From Burkholderia sp. (GTDB lineage Bacteria > Pseudomonadota > Gammaproteobacteria > Burkholderiales > Burkholderiaceae), in NCBI GenBank assembly GCA_040954445.1, contig CP144361.1, positions 1,674,001 through 1,738,000 on the forward strand: a stretch of DNA of 64,000 nt, in the 5' to 3' direction. How positions within the stretch are numbered: position 1 is the stretch's first letter; each line of letters starts with the position of its first letter. Under the pieces are notes generated by a model, which searched no databases, was not told the origin of the DNA, and saw nothing but the letters and a program-made list of their open reading frames with translations. The position numbers and the translations under genes are program-made. This document shows positions 8,390 through 18,102 of the stretch, one piece after another.

Positions 8390-9418
8390 TCATCGGAGCG
8401 CGATTGCCTTCACGCAATCGGCCACCAGCGGCGGGCCGCGATAGATCAAGCCGGTGTAGAACTGTACCAGGGCGGCACCGGTGGCGATTTTCGCACGTGC
8501 GTCCTCGCCCGACAAGATACCGCCAACCCCAATAATCGGCACCGCCGCGCCGAGTTCGGCGTATAGTTTGCGAATCACCTCGTTGGACGCCTCGAACACC
8601 GGGCGGCCCGACAGGCCGCCGGTTTCTTCCGCATGCGGTAGGCCCTGCACCTCGCTGCGCGAGAGCGTGGTGTTAGTGGCAATCACGGCCTCGATCCGGT
8701 AGCGCAGCAGCAACATGGCGATTCCTTTGACTTGCTCGTCGTCAAGATCGGGGGCGATCTTTAGCGCAAGCGGCACCAGTTTTCCGTAAAGGTCGGCCAG
8801 GCGCGCCTGCTTGTCTTTGAGCGCGGCGAGCAGCGCGCCGAGCTGGTTGGTGCCCTGCAACTGGCGCAAGTTCTTGGTATTCGGAGAGGAGATGTTGATC
8901 GTCACGTAGCTCGCGAACGGGTAGACACGCTCGAGGCAGTAGAGATAGTCCTCGACCGAGCGCTCGATCGGCGTGTCAGCATTCTTACCGATGTTCAGGC
9001 CCAGCACGCCGCGATAACGGGCCGCCTGTACGTTCTTCACGAACTGGTCAACGCTGTGGTTGTTGAAGCCCATCCGGTTGATCACCGCGCTCGCCTCGGG
9101 CAGACGGAAGATGCGTGGGCGCGGATTGCCGGGCTGCGCACGTGGCGTGATCGTGCCGACCTCGATGAAGCCAAAGCCGAGCGCGGCCAGGCCGTCGATG
9201 CAGGCGCCGTCTTTGTCCAACCCCGCCGCGAGCCCGACCGGGTTGCGGAACGTGAGGCCCATCACGGTGCGCGGCACCGCCGGTACGGTCGACGCAAATA
9301 GGCCCGCGAGGCCGGCGCGACCGGCGGTGCCGAGCATGCGCAGCGTCAGGTGGTGGGCATCTTCGGCGTCCATCTTGAACAGGAACGCGCGGGCGAGCGG
9401 ATAAAGGAAGCTGAACAC
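8390..9418 (-). CDS. pyrD: Dihydroorotate dehydrogenase (quinone), class 2
   Basis: 342 aa. The enzyme oxidises dihydroorotate to orotate in pyrimidine synthesis and passes electrons to ubiquinone at the inner membrane. The N-terminal amphipathic helix of class 2 enzymes is present ([22 protein letters not shown]). FMN and substrate motifs follow: AAGLDKDG (Lys69), NRMGFNN (114-120) and [11 protein letters not shown] (175-185), whose second serine, about residue 178, corresponds to the catalytic serine of E. coli PyrD. Near the C-terminus are TNTTLSR, GGLSGRP and IIGVGGI. Full length and intact, standing alone between IS debris. Quinone supply could come from the ubiA pathway seen at 41.6 kb. 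Confidence 0.96.
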   Translation of the reverse strand: MFSFLYPLARAFLFKMDAEDAHHLTLRMLGTAGRAGLAGLFASTVPAVPRTVMGLTFRNPVGLAAGLDKDGACIDGLAALGFGFIEVGTITPRAQPGNPRPRIFRLPEASAVINRMGFNNHSVDQFVKNVQAARYRGVLGLNIGKNADTPIERSVEDYLYCLERVYPFASYVTINISSPNTKNLRQLQGTNQLGALLAALKDKQARLADLYGKLVPLALKIAPDLDDEQVKGIAMLLLRYRIEAVIATNTTLSRSEVQGLPHAEETGGLSGRPVFEASNEVIRKLYAELGAAVPIIGVGGILSGEDARAKIATGAALVQFYTGLIYRGPPLVADCVKAIALR

Positions 9419-9639
9419 GACGAGGGGTCCTGGATCAGAAATAAGTAACTTAGCATTTTAACGGCGTGATTGCATAAATCGAGTGTGAGGACGCAATAGG
9501 GCGTTGTTGCATGCCTATCATAGGAGCGCCGATTTGTAAATTTCAAAATCACGAATTTCTGATTAATAACCTATCAAACCTCGCCATCTCAACCTTCAAC
9601 TACGAAGGGGACACCGCCTCACTGGCAACGCGAGACCGC
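9419..9639. other. Intergenic IS and R1 fragments
   Basis: A 36-bp piece of the IS 3' end lies at 9463-9498. A stub GGGCGTTGTTGCATGCC follows, then the right half of an R1 repeat (TTTCAAAATCACGAATTTCTGATTAATAA, 9541-9570). No gene is visible. fabD, which normally follows fabH, is not here. Confidence 0.65.
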
Positions 9640-10629
9640 TCAGAAGCGGAATACCGACACCCCCCACGTGAAGCCGCCGCCGACGCCCTCGATCAGCACA
9701 GTCTGGCCGCGCTGGATGCGACCGTCGCGCACCGCCACGTCGAGCGCGAGCGGGATCGAGGCAGCCGACGTATTGCCATGCTCGCCGACGGTTACGACCA
9801 TGCGCTCCTGCGGCAACCTGAGCTTGCGGCAGGTGCTGGTCATGATACGGATATTGGCCTGATGCGGAATCAGCCAATCGACCTGCTCGACAGCGAGGCC
9901 AGCCTTCTCCAGCGCTTCAACGGCCACCTTCTCCAGCACGTTCACAGCGAGTTTGAACACCGCCTGGCCATCCATGTGCAGGAAGGCGCTACCCGCAATC
10001 ACGCCGCCGTTAACGTTGCCCGGCGTGCAGAGGATGTGCGAGTAGCTGCCGTCTGCGTGTAGCGCGCTGCCCAGGATGCCAGGCTCCTCGGAGGCCGACA
10101 GTACTACCGCGCCGGCACCATCTCCGAACAGCACGCAGGTGGTCCTGTCCTTGAAATCAAGGATGCGTGAGAAGGTTTCTGCCCCGATCACCAGCGCGTT
10201 GCGATGCTGGCCACTGCGGATGAAGTTGTCGGCGGTGGCGATCGCGTAGGCGAAGCCCGAGCAGACCGCCTGCACGTCGAACGCGGCACCGCCGTTGCGG
10301 ATGCCGAGCTTATTCTGAAGCAGGCAGGCGGTGCTGGGGAAAACAAAATCAGGGGTGGACGTGGCAACAATGATCAGATCAATCGACTGCGGATCAATGT
10401 CGACCGCCTCAATCGCACGCTGCGCAGCGATCAACGCGAGATCGCTGGTGGTCACGTTAGGATCGGTGAAGTGGCGCGCATGGATGCCGGTGCGCGCCAC
10501 GATCCATTCGTCGCTGGTTTCGATGCCGTCTTTCGCCAGCCACTCGGCAAGCACCTGGTTCGTGACGCGGTTGGGCGGCAGATAGCTGCCCGTACCGAGC
10601 ACGCGGGAATAGAGAGTCGATTGGGCCAT
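9640..10629 (-). CDS. fabH: 3-oxoacyl-ACP synthase III (KAS III)
   Basis: 329 aa. FabH condenses acetyl-CoA with malonyl-ACP to start fatty acid synthesis. The Cys-His-Asn active site is complete: Cys123 in [11 protein letters not shown], His256 in [10 protein letters not shown] and Asn286 in [10 protein letters not shown]. The C-terminal [13 protein letters not shown] ending is typical. The start lies 7 bp downstream of plsX, so the two are co-transcribed in the order rpmF-plsX-fabH known from many proteobacteria. The following fabD-fabG-acpP-fabF genes are missing from this site, and the cluster ends in repeat debris. Confidence 0.96.
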   Translation of the reverse strand: MAQSTLYSRVLGTGSYLPPNRVTNQVLAEWLAKDGIETSDEWIVARTGIHARHFTDPNVTTSDLALIAAQRAIEAVDIDPQSIDLIIVATSTPDFVFPSTACLLQNKLGIRNGGAAFDVQAVCSGFAYAIATADNFIRSGQHRNALVIGAETFSRILDFKDRTTCVLFGDGAGAVVLSASEEPGILGSALHADGSYSHILCTPGNVNGGVIAGSAFLHMDGQAVFKLAVNVLEKVAVEALEKAGLAVEQVDWLIPHQANIRIMTSTCRKLRLPQERMVVTVGEHGNTSAASIPLALDVAVRDGRIQRGQTVLIEGVGGGFTWGVSVFRF

Positions 10630-10636
10630 TTAAGCT

Positions 10637-11737
10637 TTAAAGGATAGCGGCAGAAGGCTCGGCCCGCTGGCCCGAAGACGGACCACCTGCCTGACCGGCT
10701 CCGCCCGCATCGTAACCACTTTCGCCAAGCGGCATTGCGTTTTCCGCCATGGCCCGGGAAAGGCGCTCCAGCACGCCATTTTTGACCGCATCATACCCGC
10801 GTTTGATAGCCCACTCAAACGCGTAAGCATCGGCCGAGCCATGGCTCTTGATCACCAGGCCGAGCAGGCCCAGCAAGGCTGCGCCGTTGTACTGGCGGTG
10901 ATCGACACGGCGCTTGAAGCGTAGCAACACCGGCAGTGACAGCATGGCCATCAGCTTGCTGAGCAGCGAGCGGCTGAACTCTTCCTTGATGATATTGGCG
11001 AACATCTGCGCTAGGCCTTCCGAGGTCTTGAGCGCGACATTGCCGACAAAGCCGTCGCAGACGATTACGTCCACGGTGCCCTTGTAGATGTCGTCGCCTT
11101 CGACGTTGCCGCGGAAATTCAGCGTGCTGGCGCGCAGCAGCTCTCCGGCGCGCTTAATCGTGTCGTTTCCCTTGATCATCTCCTCGCCGATGTTGAGCAG
11201 ACCGATCGTCGGACGATCCTTGCCCTCCAGGGCCGCGACTAGCGCATGCCCCATCTCGGCAAATTGCAGCAAATGCTGGGGCGCGCAATCGACGTTGGCG
11301 CCGAGGTCGAGCATCATAGTGTAGCTAGTCGGATTCGGTAGCGCGCATGCAATCGCCGGTCGCTCGATGCCGGGCAGCGTCTTCAGCACATAGCGTGACA
11401 CGGCCATCAGGGCACCTGTGTTGCCGGCCGAGACGCAGGCCTGCGCTTTGCCTTCCTTGACGCGGTTCAGCGCGACGCGCATCGAGGAATCTTTCTTCCG
11501 GCGCAGCGCGGTCTCGACGGAATCGTCCATCGCGATGACTTCCGTGGCCGGAACAATCGACAGCGAGGGCTCGTCAAGCGCCTTGAGTTGCTTGAGCTGG
11601 GCGCGGATCACGCTATCGATGCCAACCAGCATCAGGTGCGCATCGGGATACGCGCGCATAAACTTAACTGCCGCGGGAACGGTCACGGACGGGCCGTGGT
11701 CGCCTCCCATGCAATCTATCGTGAGCTTTACTGTCAT
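10637..11737 (-). CDS. plsX: Phosphate acyltransferase PlsX
   Basis: 366 aa. A peripheral membrane enzyme that converts acyl-ACP to acyl-phosphate for phospholipid synthesis. Diagnostic stretches are the N-terminal [30 protein letters not shown], then [12 protein letters not shown] and [15 protein letters not shown]. The C-terminal tail after [14 protein letters not shown] is low complexity, and the protein is somewhat longer than E. coli PlsX. It precedes fabH by 7 bp and follows rpmF after 134 bp containing a terminator-like hairpin. Intact. Confidence 0.95.
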   Translation of the reverse strand: MTVKLTIDCMGGDHGPSVTVPAAVKFMRAYPDAHLMLVGIDSVIRAQLKQLKALDEPSLSIVPATEVIAMDDSVETALRRKKDSSMRVALNRVKEGKAQACVSAGNTGALMAVSRYVLKTLPGIERPAIACALPNPTSYTMMLDLGANVDCAPQHLLQFAEMGHALVAALEGKDRPTIGLLNIGEEMIKGNDTIKRAGELLRASTLNFRGNVEGDDIYKGTVDVIVCDGFVGNVALKTSEGLAQMFANIIKEEFSRSLLSKLMAMLSLPVLLRFKRRVDHRQYNGAALLGLLGLVIKSHGSADAYAFEWAIKRGYDAVKNGVLERLSRAMAENAMPLGESGYDAGGAGQAGGPSSGQRAEPSAAIL

Positions 11738-11759
11738 GGAGTGCGACGAATTTCAGGCA

Positions 11760-11791
11760 CAAAAAAGCGGCAGTTGAATGCCGCCTTTTTG
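11760..11791 (-). terminator. Rho-independent-type hairpin between rpmF and plsX
   Basis: GCGGCA-gttgaa-TGCCGC stem with A-rich sequence on one side and T-rich on the other, so on the minus strand it forms GCGGCATTCAACTGCCGC followed by TTTTTTG. It lies downstream of rpmF and before plsX and could partly end ribosomal-protein transcription, lowering plsX-fabH expression. The near-symmetry also allows plus-strand function. Confidence 0.7.
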
Positions 11792-11871
11792 TTGAGCCGG
11801 GAAAGTGTCAAGCGAACCAGTCGTCATGCTGGAGAAGCCCGAAAACATGCGGGCGGCGCGACGCAAGATGC

Positions 11872-12051
11872 TTAGTCGTTCTTCGTCTTGACAACTTTTT
11901 TTCCACGATAGTAGCCGTTCGGGCTGATGTGGTGGCGCAGGTATACTTCACCTGTGCTCGGCTCGATGGCCAGCGGGGTGATCGTTAGGAAATCGTGTGA
12001 ACGGTGCATGCCACGTTTAGACGGTGACTTCTTGTTTTGCTGAACTGCCAT
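11872..12051 (-). CDS. rpmF: 50S ribosomal protein L32
   Basis: 59 aa, [20 protein letters not shown] at the N-terminus and [13 protein letters not shown] at the end. These match the bL32 family, with its conserved KRGMRR-like stretch and the TGEVYLRHH strand. Start ATG at 12051 is preceded by a clear AGGAG Shine-Dalgarno. It belongs to the large ribosomal subunit. It is the first surviving gene of yceD-rpmF-plsX-fabH; yceD upstream is cut by an IS. The four-cysteine zinc site of some L32 proteins is absent, making this a zinc-independent form. Confidence 0.95.
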   Translation of the reverse strand: MAVQQNKKSPSKRGMHRSHDFLTITPLAIEPSTGEVYLRHHISPNGYYRGKKVVKTKND

Positions 12052-12150
12052 GACTAACTCCTAAAAATTTTTGGATTTCTAACACAGCGCGATCCGGCAT
12101 TATCCTACCCGGGCACTGCCGCCCGATGCCTTCCCGTGCTCCAATCTACT

Positions 12151-12217
12151 TCAGTGTTTCTTGTCGCCGTCCCGCTTAAGCGGCTGGAGCGCTGCGAACG
12201 GATTGGGTGCGCCTGAC
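12151..12217 (-). pseudogene. yceD: YceD (DUF177) C-terminal remnant
   Basis: The frame ends SGAPNPFAALQPLKRDGDKKH-stop, the usual C-terminal PFAAL motif of the YceD/DUF177 23S rRNA accumulation protein, which normally precedes rpmF. It is interrupted at 12217 by an IS whose 9-bp duplication (GCGCCTGAC) reappears at 13338. Beyond that, the frame continues only briefly upstream (KYERSGAP) before a stop, and no N-terminal domain is found. The gene was probably already broken, or was deleted afterwards. Confidence 0.65.
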
Positions 12218-13337
12218 GGCGTTGTTGGCGTTGTTGCATAAATCGAGCGTGAGGACGGCATCTACGGGCATAATTTCAGGCGATACGATTGCGAACGAGT
12301 GAGGGCCGCCATACGCTTGATGACGCCGACGCGAACGGCGACCTCGGTCGCATGCGAGGCGATGTGACGCGCCCAGAGACAGTTGCCGGTGAGGGTCTTG
12401 AACCGATACATCGCATTCTCGGCAAGCGATCTCTGGTGATAGCCATTGTTTTTCTTCCATTCTCGACGACCGTCACGGGAAATTGCATCAACCGCGCCAT
12501 TACGCCACGCCGCACCGGGCATATCCGCTGGCCAATGAACGGCACCCTCGCGTGGCGGAATCGAAGGAAGAGCACTGCATGCAGCAATGGCCGCATGGCA
12601 TGGCTTGGTGTCGTAAGCACCATCACCGCCGATGACATCGATTTGTTCTTCGCGTGGAATCTGGTCGAGCAACTTGGCCAGAGCGTCACCGTCAGCCACA
12701 TTCTGATTCGTCATTAGCGCGGCATACACTTGACCCGTATTTGCGTTGAGCGCGAGATGGACTTTACGCCAGGTTCGCTGCTTCGAGTAGCCGTGCTGGC
12801 GCACCTTCCATTTACCTTCGCCATAGACCTTCAGACCGGTGCTGTCGACATCCAGATGGATCGGTTCGTTGTCGCGAAGGATCGGCAGTTCGACATCAAG
12901 CGTTTTGCCAGGCGACAGAGCGTGGTGTAATTCGGCACCAGCAAGCTCGGGAAGGCCAAATCGCGTAGACTTTGGGTGAAAACTTGCAGGGCACGCAACG
13001 TCAGTCGATAGACGGCTTTCACGCCAAGTAATGCCTGAATCAGCGCATCGCCGTATAAACATGGGCGACCACGTGTGGGTATGGCGTCGGGTATTCTGGC
13101 AAAGACGGCTTCATCTATCCATATCGTCACGTTCCCCCGGTTGATCAGGCCTCCATTATAGGCTGCCCAATTCCTGACATGGTAGCGTGCCTTCGGCTCA
13201 CTTGTCTTGTGTATGTCTTTGCGCATTTTCTTAGAAAAAATAAGCAGTTACTCTGAAATCTGACTTGATAGGGGGGCTGGCCGGCGAGCGTTGCGCGTAA
13301 ACGTCAACGGCTTTCTCTCGATTTATGCAACAACGCC
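12218..13337 (-). mobile_element. IS903-like element in yceD, with duplicated 9-bp end
   Basis: Flanked by perfect 9-bp repeats GCGCCTGAC (12209-12217, 13338-13346). The left end is unusual: GGCGTTGTT is present twice in tandem (12218-12226 and 12227-12235) before the normal terminal repeat continues. Confidence 0.94.
12262..13226 (-). pseudogene. IS903-like transposase, frameshifted
   Basis: Starts MRKDIHKTSEPKARYH. A one-base loss near 12903 (CGTTTTGCC instead of CGTTTTTGCC) shifts the frame before the first catalytic aspartate. The rest is readable to AENAMYRFK but the normal C-terminus is lost (QSYRLKLCP). Confidence 0.88.
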
Positions 13338-13531
13338 GCGCCTGACCGCTCATATTTCACCGCCCAGCCGCATCGCCGGCTGGCTCCTCGGCTTTATCGA
13401 AATCCTTGGCATCCACGGCGGGACCGCTACCCCCTGATTGTCAGGCTTGCGTGGATCGAAGGAGGTGTTGTGGCATCAATCCAGCGAGAGTCGGTGCCGT
13501 TTACACGCAATAGTCGTGGCGAGCTCCCTTT

Positions 13532-13572
13532 TATTGATCCAAAATTCGTGATCAATATGCAACAACGCCACG
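13532..13572. repeat. Short R1 element inserted in an IS terminus
   Basis: TA-TTGATCC...GATCAA-TA followed immediately by TGCAACAACGCC. The right TA doubles as the TA inside the IS end TTTATGCAACAACGCC, so the R1 mini-palindrome appears to have entered the IS end at that TA. Confidence 0.65.
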
Positions 13573-13585
13573 AGGGACAGATTTC

Positions 13586-13744
13586 ATGCTTCAGTACCAG
13601 CGGCAGCAAGAGCAACCACTCCTCTTCGATCAAGTCAACGAAATAAAACTAGCGCAAGCCCACAATTACATTGACTTCATCGTGTTCGTCGAGGGGAATC
13701 GTTTGCGCTTCCTCTTCGGTTGCGACGCTCCGCAATGTTATTGA
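13586..13744 (+). CDS. Small uncharacterised ORF truncated by R1
   Basis: 52 codons from ATG 13586: MLQYQRQQEQPLLFDQVNEI, later IDFIVFVEGNRLRFLFG, ending in C-Y-stop where the TAT-TGA comes from the R1 repeat at 13738. Composition looks protein-like rather than random (alternating hydrophobic strand in the second half), but I recognise no family. It may be the N-terminal stump of a larger gene, or chance. Low confidence. Confidence 0.25.
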   Translation: MLQYQRQQEQPLLFDQVNEIKLAQAHNYIDFIVFVEGNRLRFLFGCDAPQCY

Positions 13745-13768
13745 TCCAGAATTGCGGATCGATAATAT
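13738..13768. repeat. Short R1 mini-palindrome
   Basis: TTATTGATCCAGAATTGCGGATCGATAA: both R1 ends with almost no interior. TA flanks are present on the left. Confidence 0.65.
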
Positions 13769-14219
13769 CGAATACTTGCCGGTACGGCTGGTACGGGCGG
13801 GCGCCACGCAGCGTTGCCATTCGAGCCACGCGCGCCGTGCAGCACGAGCTGTAGTAGATCTGGGGGGCTACTGACCTTTGATCCTGTCATCTTTTTAGAC
13901 TGGGGCGACCTTGCCGCCTGCTACGTGAACATGGTGTCGCAATCTGGTGCGACGTTTAACATGCGCGGCAGATGCAAGAGTCGCCCCACCGGGACTCCGC
14001 GGCCAGCACTCCCTGGCCGCCGGGGAGCCGAGCCCCGACCCTGTGTGCCCAAGCGCCCCTCTATCAGGGATAGGGTCTTGCAGGCTCTCGACAAGCCATC
14101 AGCGATGTTGACTATAAAAAATTTAAAAATCATATTCGTTTTATTTTTTTAGTCAATCTCTTCGGGTGAATTCCCCAGGGCTTTCTCATGAAGAAGCTTA
14201 CAGGATACGGGTTATGCGG

Positions 14220-15340
14220 GGCGTTGTTGCATAAATCGAGCGAAAGCCGTTGACGTTTACGCGCACCGCTCGCCGGCCAGCCCCCTATCAAGTCAGATTC
14301 CAGAGTAATCTGCTTAATTTTTCCAAGAAAATGCGCAAAGACATACACAAGACAGGTGAGCCGAAGGCACGCTACCGTGTCAGGAATTGGGCGGCCTATA
14401 ATGAAGGCCTGATCAACCGGGGGAACATAACAATATGGATAAATGAAGCCGTCCTTGCCAGAATACCCGATGCCATGCCCACACGTGGTCGCCCGTGTCT
14501 ATACGGCGATACGCTGATTTAAGCATTACTTGGCGTGAAGACCGTCTAGCGACTGACGTTGCGCGCCCTGCAAGGTTTCACCCAAAGTCTGCGCGATCTG
14601 GCCTTCCCGAGCTTGCCGGTGCCGAATTACACCACGCTCTGTCGCCGGGCAAAAACGCTTGATGTCGAACTGCCGATCCTTCGTGACAATGAATCGATCC
14701 ATCTGGTTGTCGACAGCACCGGTCTGAAGGTCTATGGAGAAGGTGAATGGAAGGTGCGCCAGCACGGCTACTCGAAGCGGCGCACGTGGCGTAAAGTCCA
14801 TCTCGCGCTCAACGTGAATACGGGTCAAGTGCATGCCGCGCTAATGACGAATCAGAATGTGGCTGACGGTGACGCTCTGGCCAAGTTGCTCGACCAGATT
14901 CCACGCGAAGAACAAATCGATGTCATCGGCGGTGACGGTGCCTACGACACCAAGCCATGCCATGCGGCCATTGCTGCACGCAGTGCTATTCCTTCGATTC
15001 CGCCACGCGAGGGTGCCGCTCATTGGCCAGCGGATATGCCCGGTGCGGCGTGGCGTAATGGCGCGGTTGATGCAATTGCCCGTGACGGTCGTCGAGAATG
15101 GAAGCAACACAGTGGCTACCACCGGCGATCGCTTGCCGAGAATGCGATGTATCGGTTCAAGACCCTCACCGGCCACTGTCTCTGGGTGCGTCACATCGCC
15201 GCGCAGGCGACCGAGGTCGCCGTTCGCGTCGGCGTCATAAACCGTATGGCGGATCTCGCTCGTCCGCAATCCGTTCGTATTGCCTGAAATTATCCCGTCG
15301 ATGCTATTGCGTCCTCACACTCGATTTATGCAACAAAGCA
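14220..15340 (+). mobile_element. IS903-like element upstream of purH, defective
   Basis: Left end intact; right end mutated (TATGCAACAAAGCA). No matching target duplication. It stands immediately before purH and has probably replaced its native leader. Its transposase carries the same two nonsense codons as the inverted copy on the other side of purH. Confidence 0.92.
14331..15287 (+). pseudogene. IS903-like transposase with two nonsense codons
   Basis: Full-length reading from [10 protein letters not shown] to RPQSVRIA is broken by TAA at 14520-14522 (where other copies have CAG, LIQALL) and by TAG near 14546 (Tyr codon of VYRLTL). The DDE part downstream is intact in frame. These two stops recur in the copy at 16977-18102. 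Confidence 0.92.
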
Positions 15341-15368
15341 TGGCTATTGGCTACTGGTGCTCCCCATC

Positions 15369-16934
15369 ATGATCAAGCATGCACTCCTCTCTGTTTCCGA
15401 TAAAACCGGCATCGTCGAATTCGCGACGGCTCTCTCGCAGCAAGGCATCAAGCTGCTATCGACGGGCGGCACCGCGAAACTGCTCGCCGAGGTGGACCTT
15501 CCGGTGACCGAAGTGGCCGACTACACTGGCTTTCCAGAAATACTCGACGGGCGCGTGAAGACGCTGCACCCGAAGGTGCACGGCGGGATCCTCGCGCGCC
15601 GCGATCTTCCGGAGCACATGCAGGCGCTTGACGTTCACGGTATCCCGACCATCGACCTGTTGGTGGTCAACCTGTACCCATTCGTTGCGACCATAGCCAA
15701 GGGCGACTGCACGCTAGCCGCCGCGATCGAGAACATCGATATCGGCGGCCCGACCATGCTGCGCTCGGCCGCGAAAAACCATCGTGACGTGACGGTAATC
15801 GTCGACCCAGCTGACTACGCCATGGTGCTCGACGAGATACGGGCCAACGGCAACACGCTCGACTACACGACCAACTTCCGCCTCGCCACCAAGGTGTTCG
15901 CGTATACCGCTCAATACGACGGCGCAATTACCAACTACCTGACCAGCCTGACCGAGGAACTGCAGCACGCCACGCGCCAGCCCTACCCGGTTACGCTGAA
16001 CCTGGCCTTCGACAAGGTACAGGACCTGCGCTACGGAGAAAACCCACACCAGAGTGCTACGTTTTACCGTGACCTGGCCGCGCCGACTGGATCGCTGGCG
16101 AACTACAGCCAGCTGCAGGGCAAGGAACTGTCCTACAACAACATCGCCGACTCCGACGCGGCATGGGAATGCGTGAAGACCTTCGACGCCCCCGCCTGCG
16201 TGATCATCAAGCACGCCAACCCGTGCGGCGTTGCGCTCGGCTCGGATGCGACCGAGGCCTATACCAAAGCTTTCCAGACCGACCCGACCTCGGCCTTCGG
16301 CGGCGTCATCGCGTTCAACCGCGAGGTCGACGAAACGGTCGCGCAGGCGGTAGCTAAGCAGTTTGTCGAAGTGCTGATCGCCCCATTCTTCTCGGTCGTA
16401 GCGCGCCAGGTATTCGCCGCCAAGCAGAACGTGCGCCTGCTCGAGATCGCGCTGGGTAACGGCTTCAATGCCTTCGACCTGAAGCGAGTTGGTGGCGGCC
16501 TACTGGTACAATCGCTCGACTCACGCAACTTGCAGCCCGACGAGCTACGCATTGTCACCAAGCGCCAGCCGACCCCGAATGAACTCGACGACCTGCTATT
16601 CGCCTGGCGGGTCGCCAAGTTCGTCAAGTCGAACGCGATCGTGTTCTGTGGTAAGGGTATGACGCTCGGCGTCGGTGCCGGCCAGATGAGCCGCGTCGAC
16701 TCTGGGCTCATCGCCAGCATCAAGGCGCAGAATGCGGGCCTCACGCTAGCCGGCTCGGTCGTCGCCTCGGATGCCTTCTTCCCGTTCCGCGACGGCCTCG
16801 ACATGGTAGTGGCCGCCGGCGCGACCACGGTGATCCACCCGGGCGGCTCGATGCGCGACGACGAGGTAATCGCGGCGGCTGACGAACACGGCATCGCAAT
16901 GGTGCTGACCGGCATCCGCCACTTCCGCCACTGA
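15369..16934 (+). CDS. purH: Bifunctional AICAR formyltransferase / IMP cyclohydrolase
   Basis: 521 aa, the normal length. It carries out the last two steps of de novo IMP synthesis. The N-terminal MGS-like IMP cyclohydrolase domain (about 1-195) contains [27 protein letters not shown] and [16 protein letters not shown]. The AICAR transformylase domain contains the catalytic Lys-His of [13 protein letters not shown] (about residues 281-282), [11 protein letters not shown] and the late [10 protein letters not shown]. Start taken at ATG 15369 ([14 protein letters not shown]); an ATG 12 bp earlier adds only MLPI. Usual neighbours (fis before, ruvC after) are missing. The gene is boxed between two inverted IS copies. 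Confidence 0.97.
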   Translation: MIKHALLSVSDKTGIVEFATALSQQGIKLLSTGGTAKLLAEVDLPVTEVADYTGFPEILDGRVKTLHPKVHGGILARRDLPEHMQALDVHGIPTIDLLVVNLYPFVATIAKGDCTLAAAIENIDIGGPTMLRSAAKNHRDVTVIVDPADYAMVLDEIRANGNTLDYTTNFRLATKVFAYTAQYDGAITNYLTSLTEELQHATRQPYPVTLNLAFDKVQDLRYGENPHQSATFYRDLAAPTGSLANYSQLQGKELSYNNIADSDAAWECVKTFDAPACVIIKHANPCGVALGSDATEAYTKAFQTDPTSAFGGVIAFNREVDETVAQAVAKQFVEVLIAPFFSVVARQVFAAKQNVRLLEIALGNGFNAFDLKRVGGGLLVQSLDSRNLQPDELRIVTKRQPTPNELDDLLFAWRVAKFVKSNAIVFCGKGMTLGVGAGQMSRVDSGLIASIKAQNAGLTLAGSVVASDAFFPFRDGLDMVVAAGATTVIHPGGSMRDDEVIAAADEHGIAMVLTGIRHFRH

Positions 16935-16976
16935 TCGAGTACCTTCAGGCACCCGCTCAGGGGACTTGCGCAGAAG

Positions 16977-18102
16977 GGTGTTGTTGCATAAATCGAACGT
17001 GAGGACGCCATGGCATCGGACGGGCATAATTCAGGCGATACGAACGGATTGCGGACGAGCGAGGTCCGCCATGCGGTTGATGACGCCGCCGCGAACGGCG
17101 ACCTCGGTCGCCTGCGCGGCGATGTGACGCGCCCAGAGACAGTGGCCGGTGAGGGTCTTGAACCGATACATCGCATTCTCGGCAAGCGATCGCCGGTGGT
17201 AGCCACTGTGTTGCTTCCATTCTCGACGACCGTCACGGGCAATTGCATCAACCGCGCCATTACGCCACGCCGCACCGGGCATATCCGCTGGCCAATGAGC
17301 GGCACCCTCGCGTGGCGGAATCGAAGGAATAGCACTGCGTGCAGCAATGGCCGCATGGCATGGCTTGGTGTCGTAGGCACCGTCACCGCCGATGACATCG
17401 ATTTGTTCTTCGCGTGGAATCTGGTCGAGCAACTTGGCCAGAGCGTCACCGTCAGCCACATTCTGATTCGTCATTAGCGCGGCATGCACTTGACCCGTAT
17501 TCACGTTGAGCGCGAGATGGACTTTACGCCACGTGCGCCGCTTCGAGTAGCCGTGCTGGCGCACCTTCCATTCACCTTCTCCATAGACCTTCAGACCGGT
17601 GCTGTCGACAACCAGATGGATCGATTCATTGTCACGAAGGATCGGCAGTTCGACATCAAGCGTTTTTGCCCGGCGACAGAGCGTGGTGTAATTCGGCACC
17701 GGCAAGCTCGGGAAGGCCAGATCGCGCAGACTTTGGGTGAAACCTTGCAGGGCGCGCAACGTCAGTCGCTAGACGGTCTTCACGCCAAGTAATGCTTAAA
17801 TCAGCGTATCGCCGTATAGACACGGGCGACCACGTGTGGGCATGGCATCGGGTATTCTGGCAAGGACGGCTTCATTTATCCATATTGTTATGTTCCCCCG
17901 GTTGATCAGGCCTTCTTCATTATAGGCCGCCCAATTCCTGACACGGTAGCGTGCCTTCGGCTCACCTTTCTTGTGTATGTTCTTGCGCATTTTCTTGGCA
18001 AAAATTAGGCAGTTACTCTGGAATCTAACTTGATAGGAGGCTGGCCCAGCGACCGTTGCGCGTAAACGTCAACGGATCTCGCTCGATTTATGCAACAACG
18101 CC
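16977..18102 (-). mobile_element. IS903-like element downstream of purH, defective
   Basis: 1126 bp with left end GGTGTTGTTGCATAAATCG and a perfect right end. It abuts a truncated copy in the opposite orientation at 18103. No target duplication. Inverted relative to the copy at 14220, so purH sits inside a long inverted repeat. Confidence 0.93.
17031..17990 (-). pseudogene. IS903-like transposase sharing the purH-side nonsense codons
   Basis: Carries TAA for the LIQALL glutamine and TAG for the VYRLTL tyrosine, exactly as in 14331-15287. It also has its own extra Glu codon (AAYNEEGL) and a C-terminal VAVRGG variant. Inactive without suppression. Confidence 0.92.

Larger units (their letters stand above)
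13338..14219. other. Eroded gene-poor stretch
   Basis: About 880 bp with no recognisable intact gene. It contains a badly worn IS 5' end (13467-13520, resembling GTTGTTGCATAAATCGAGCGAGAT...). R1 mini-palindromes lie at 13532-13560 and 13738-13768, the former joined directly to an IS end TATGCAACAACGCC. A 52-codon reading frame is annotated separately. 13990-14060 is very G+C-rich and 14105-14155 is A+T-rich with TTTTTT runs. Confidence 0.6.

Noticed and set aside
13960..14100. Possible tRNA or small structured RNA in the G+C-rich part of the eroded region
   Set aside because: I could not fold a cloverleaf with a T-loop and anticodon arm; only generic short stems are seen.
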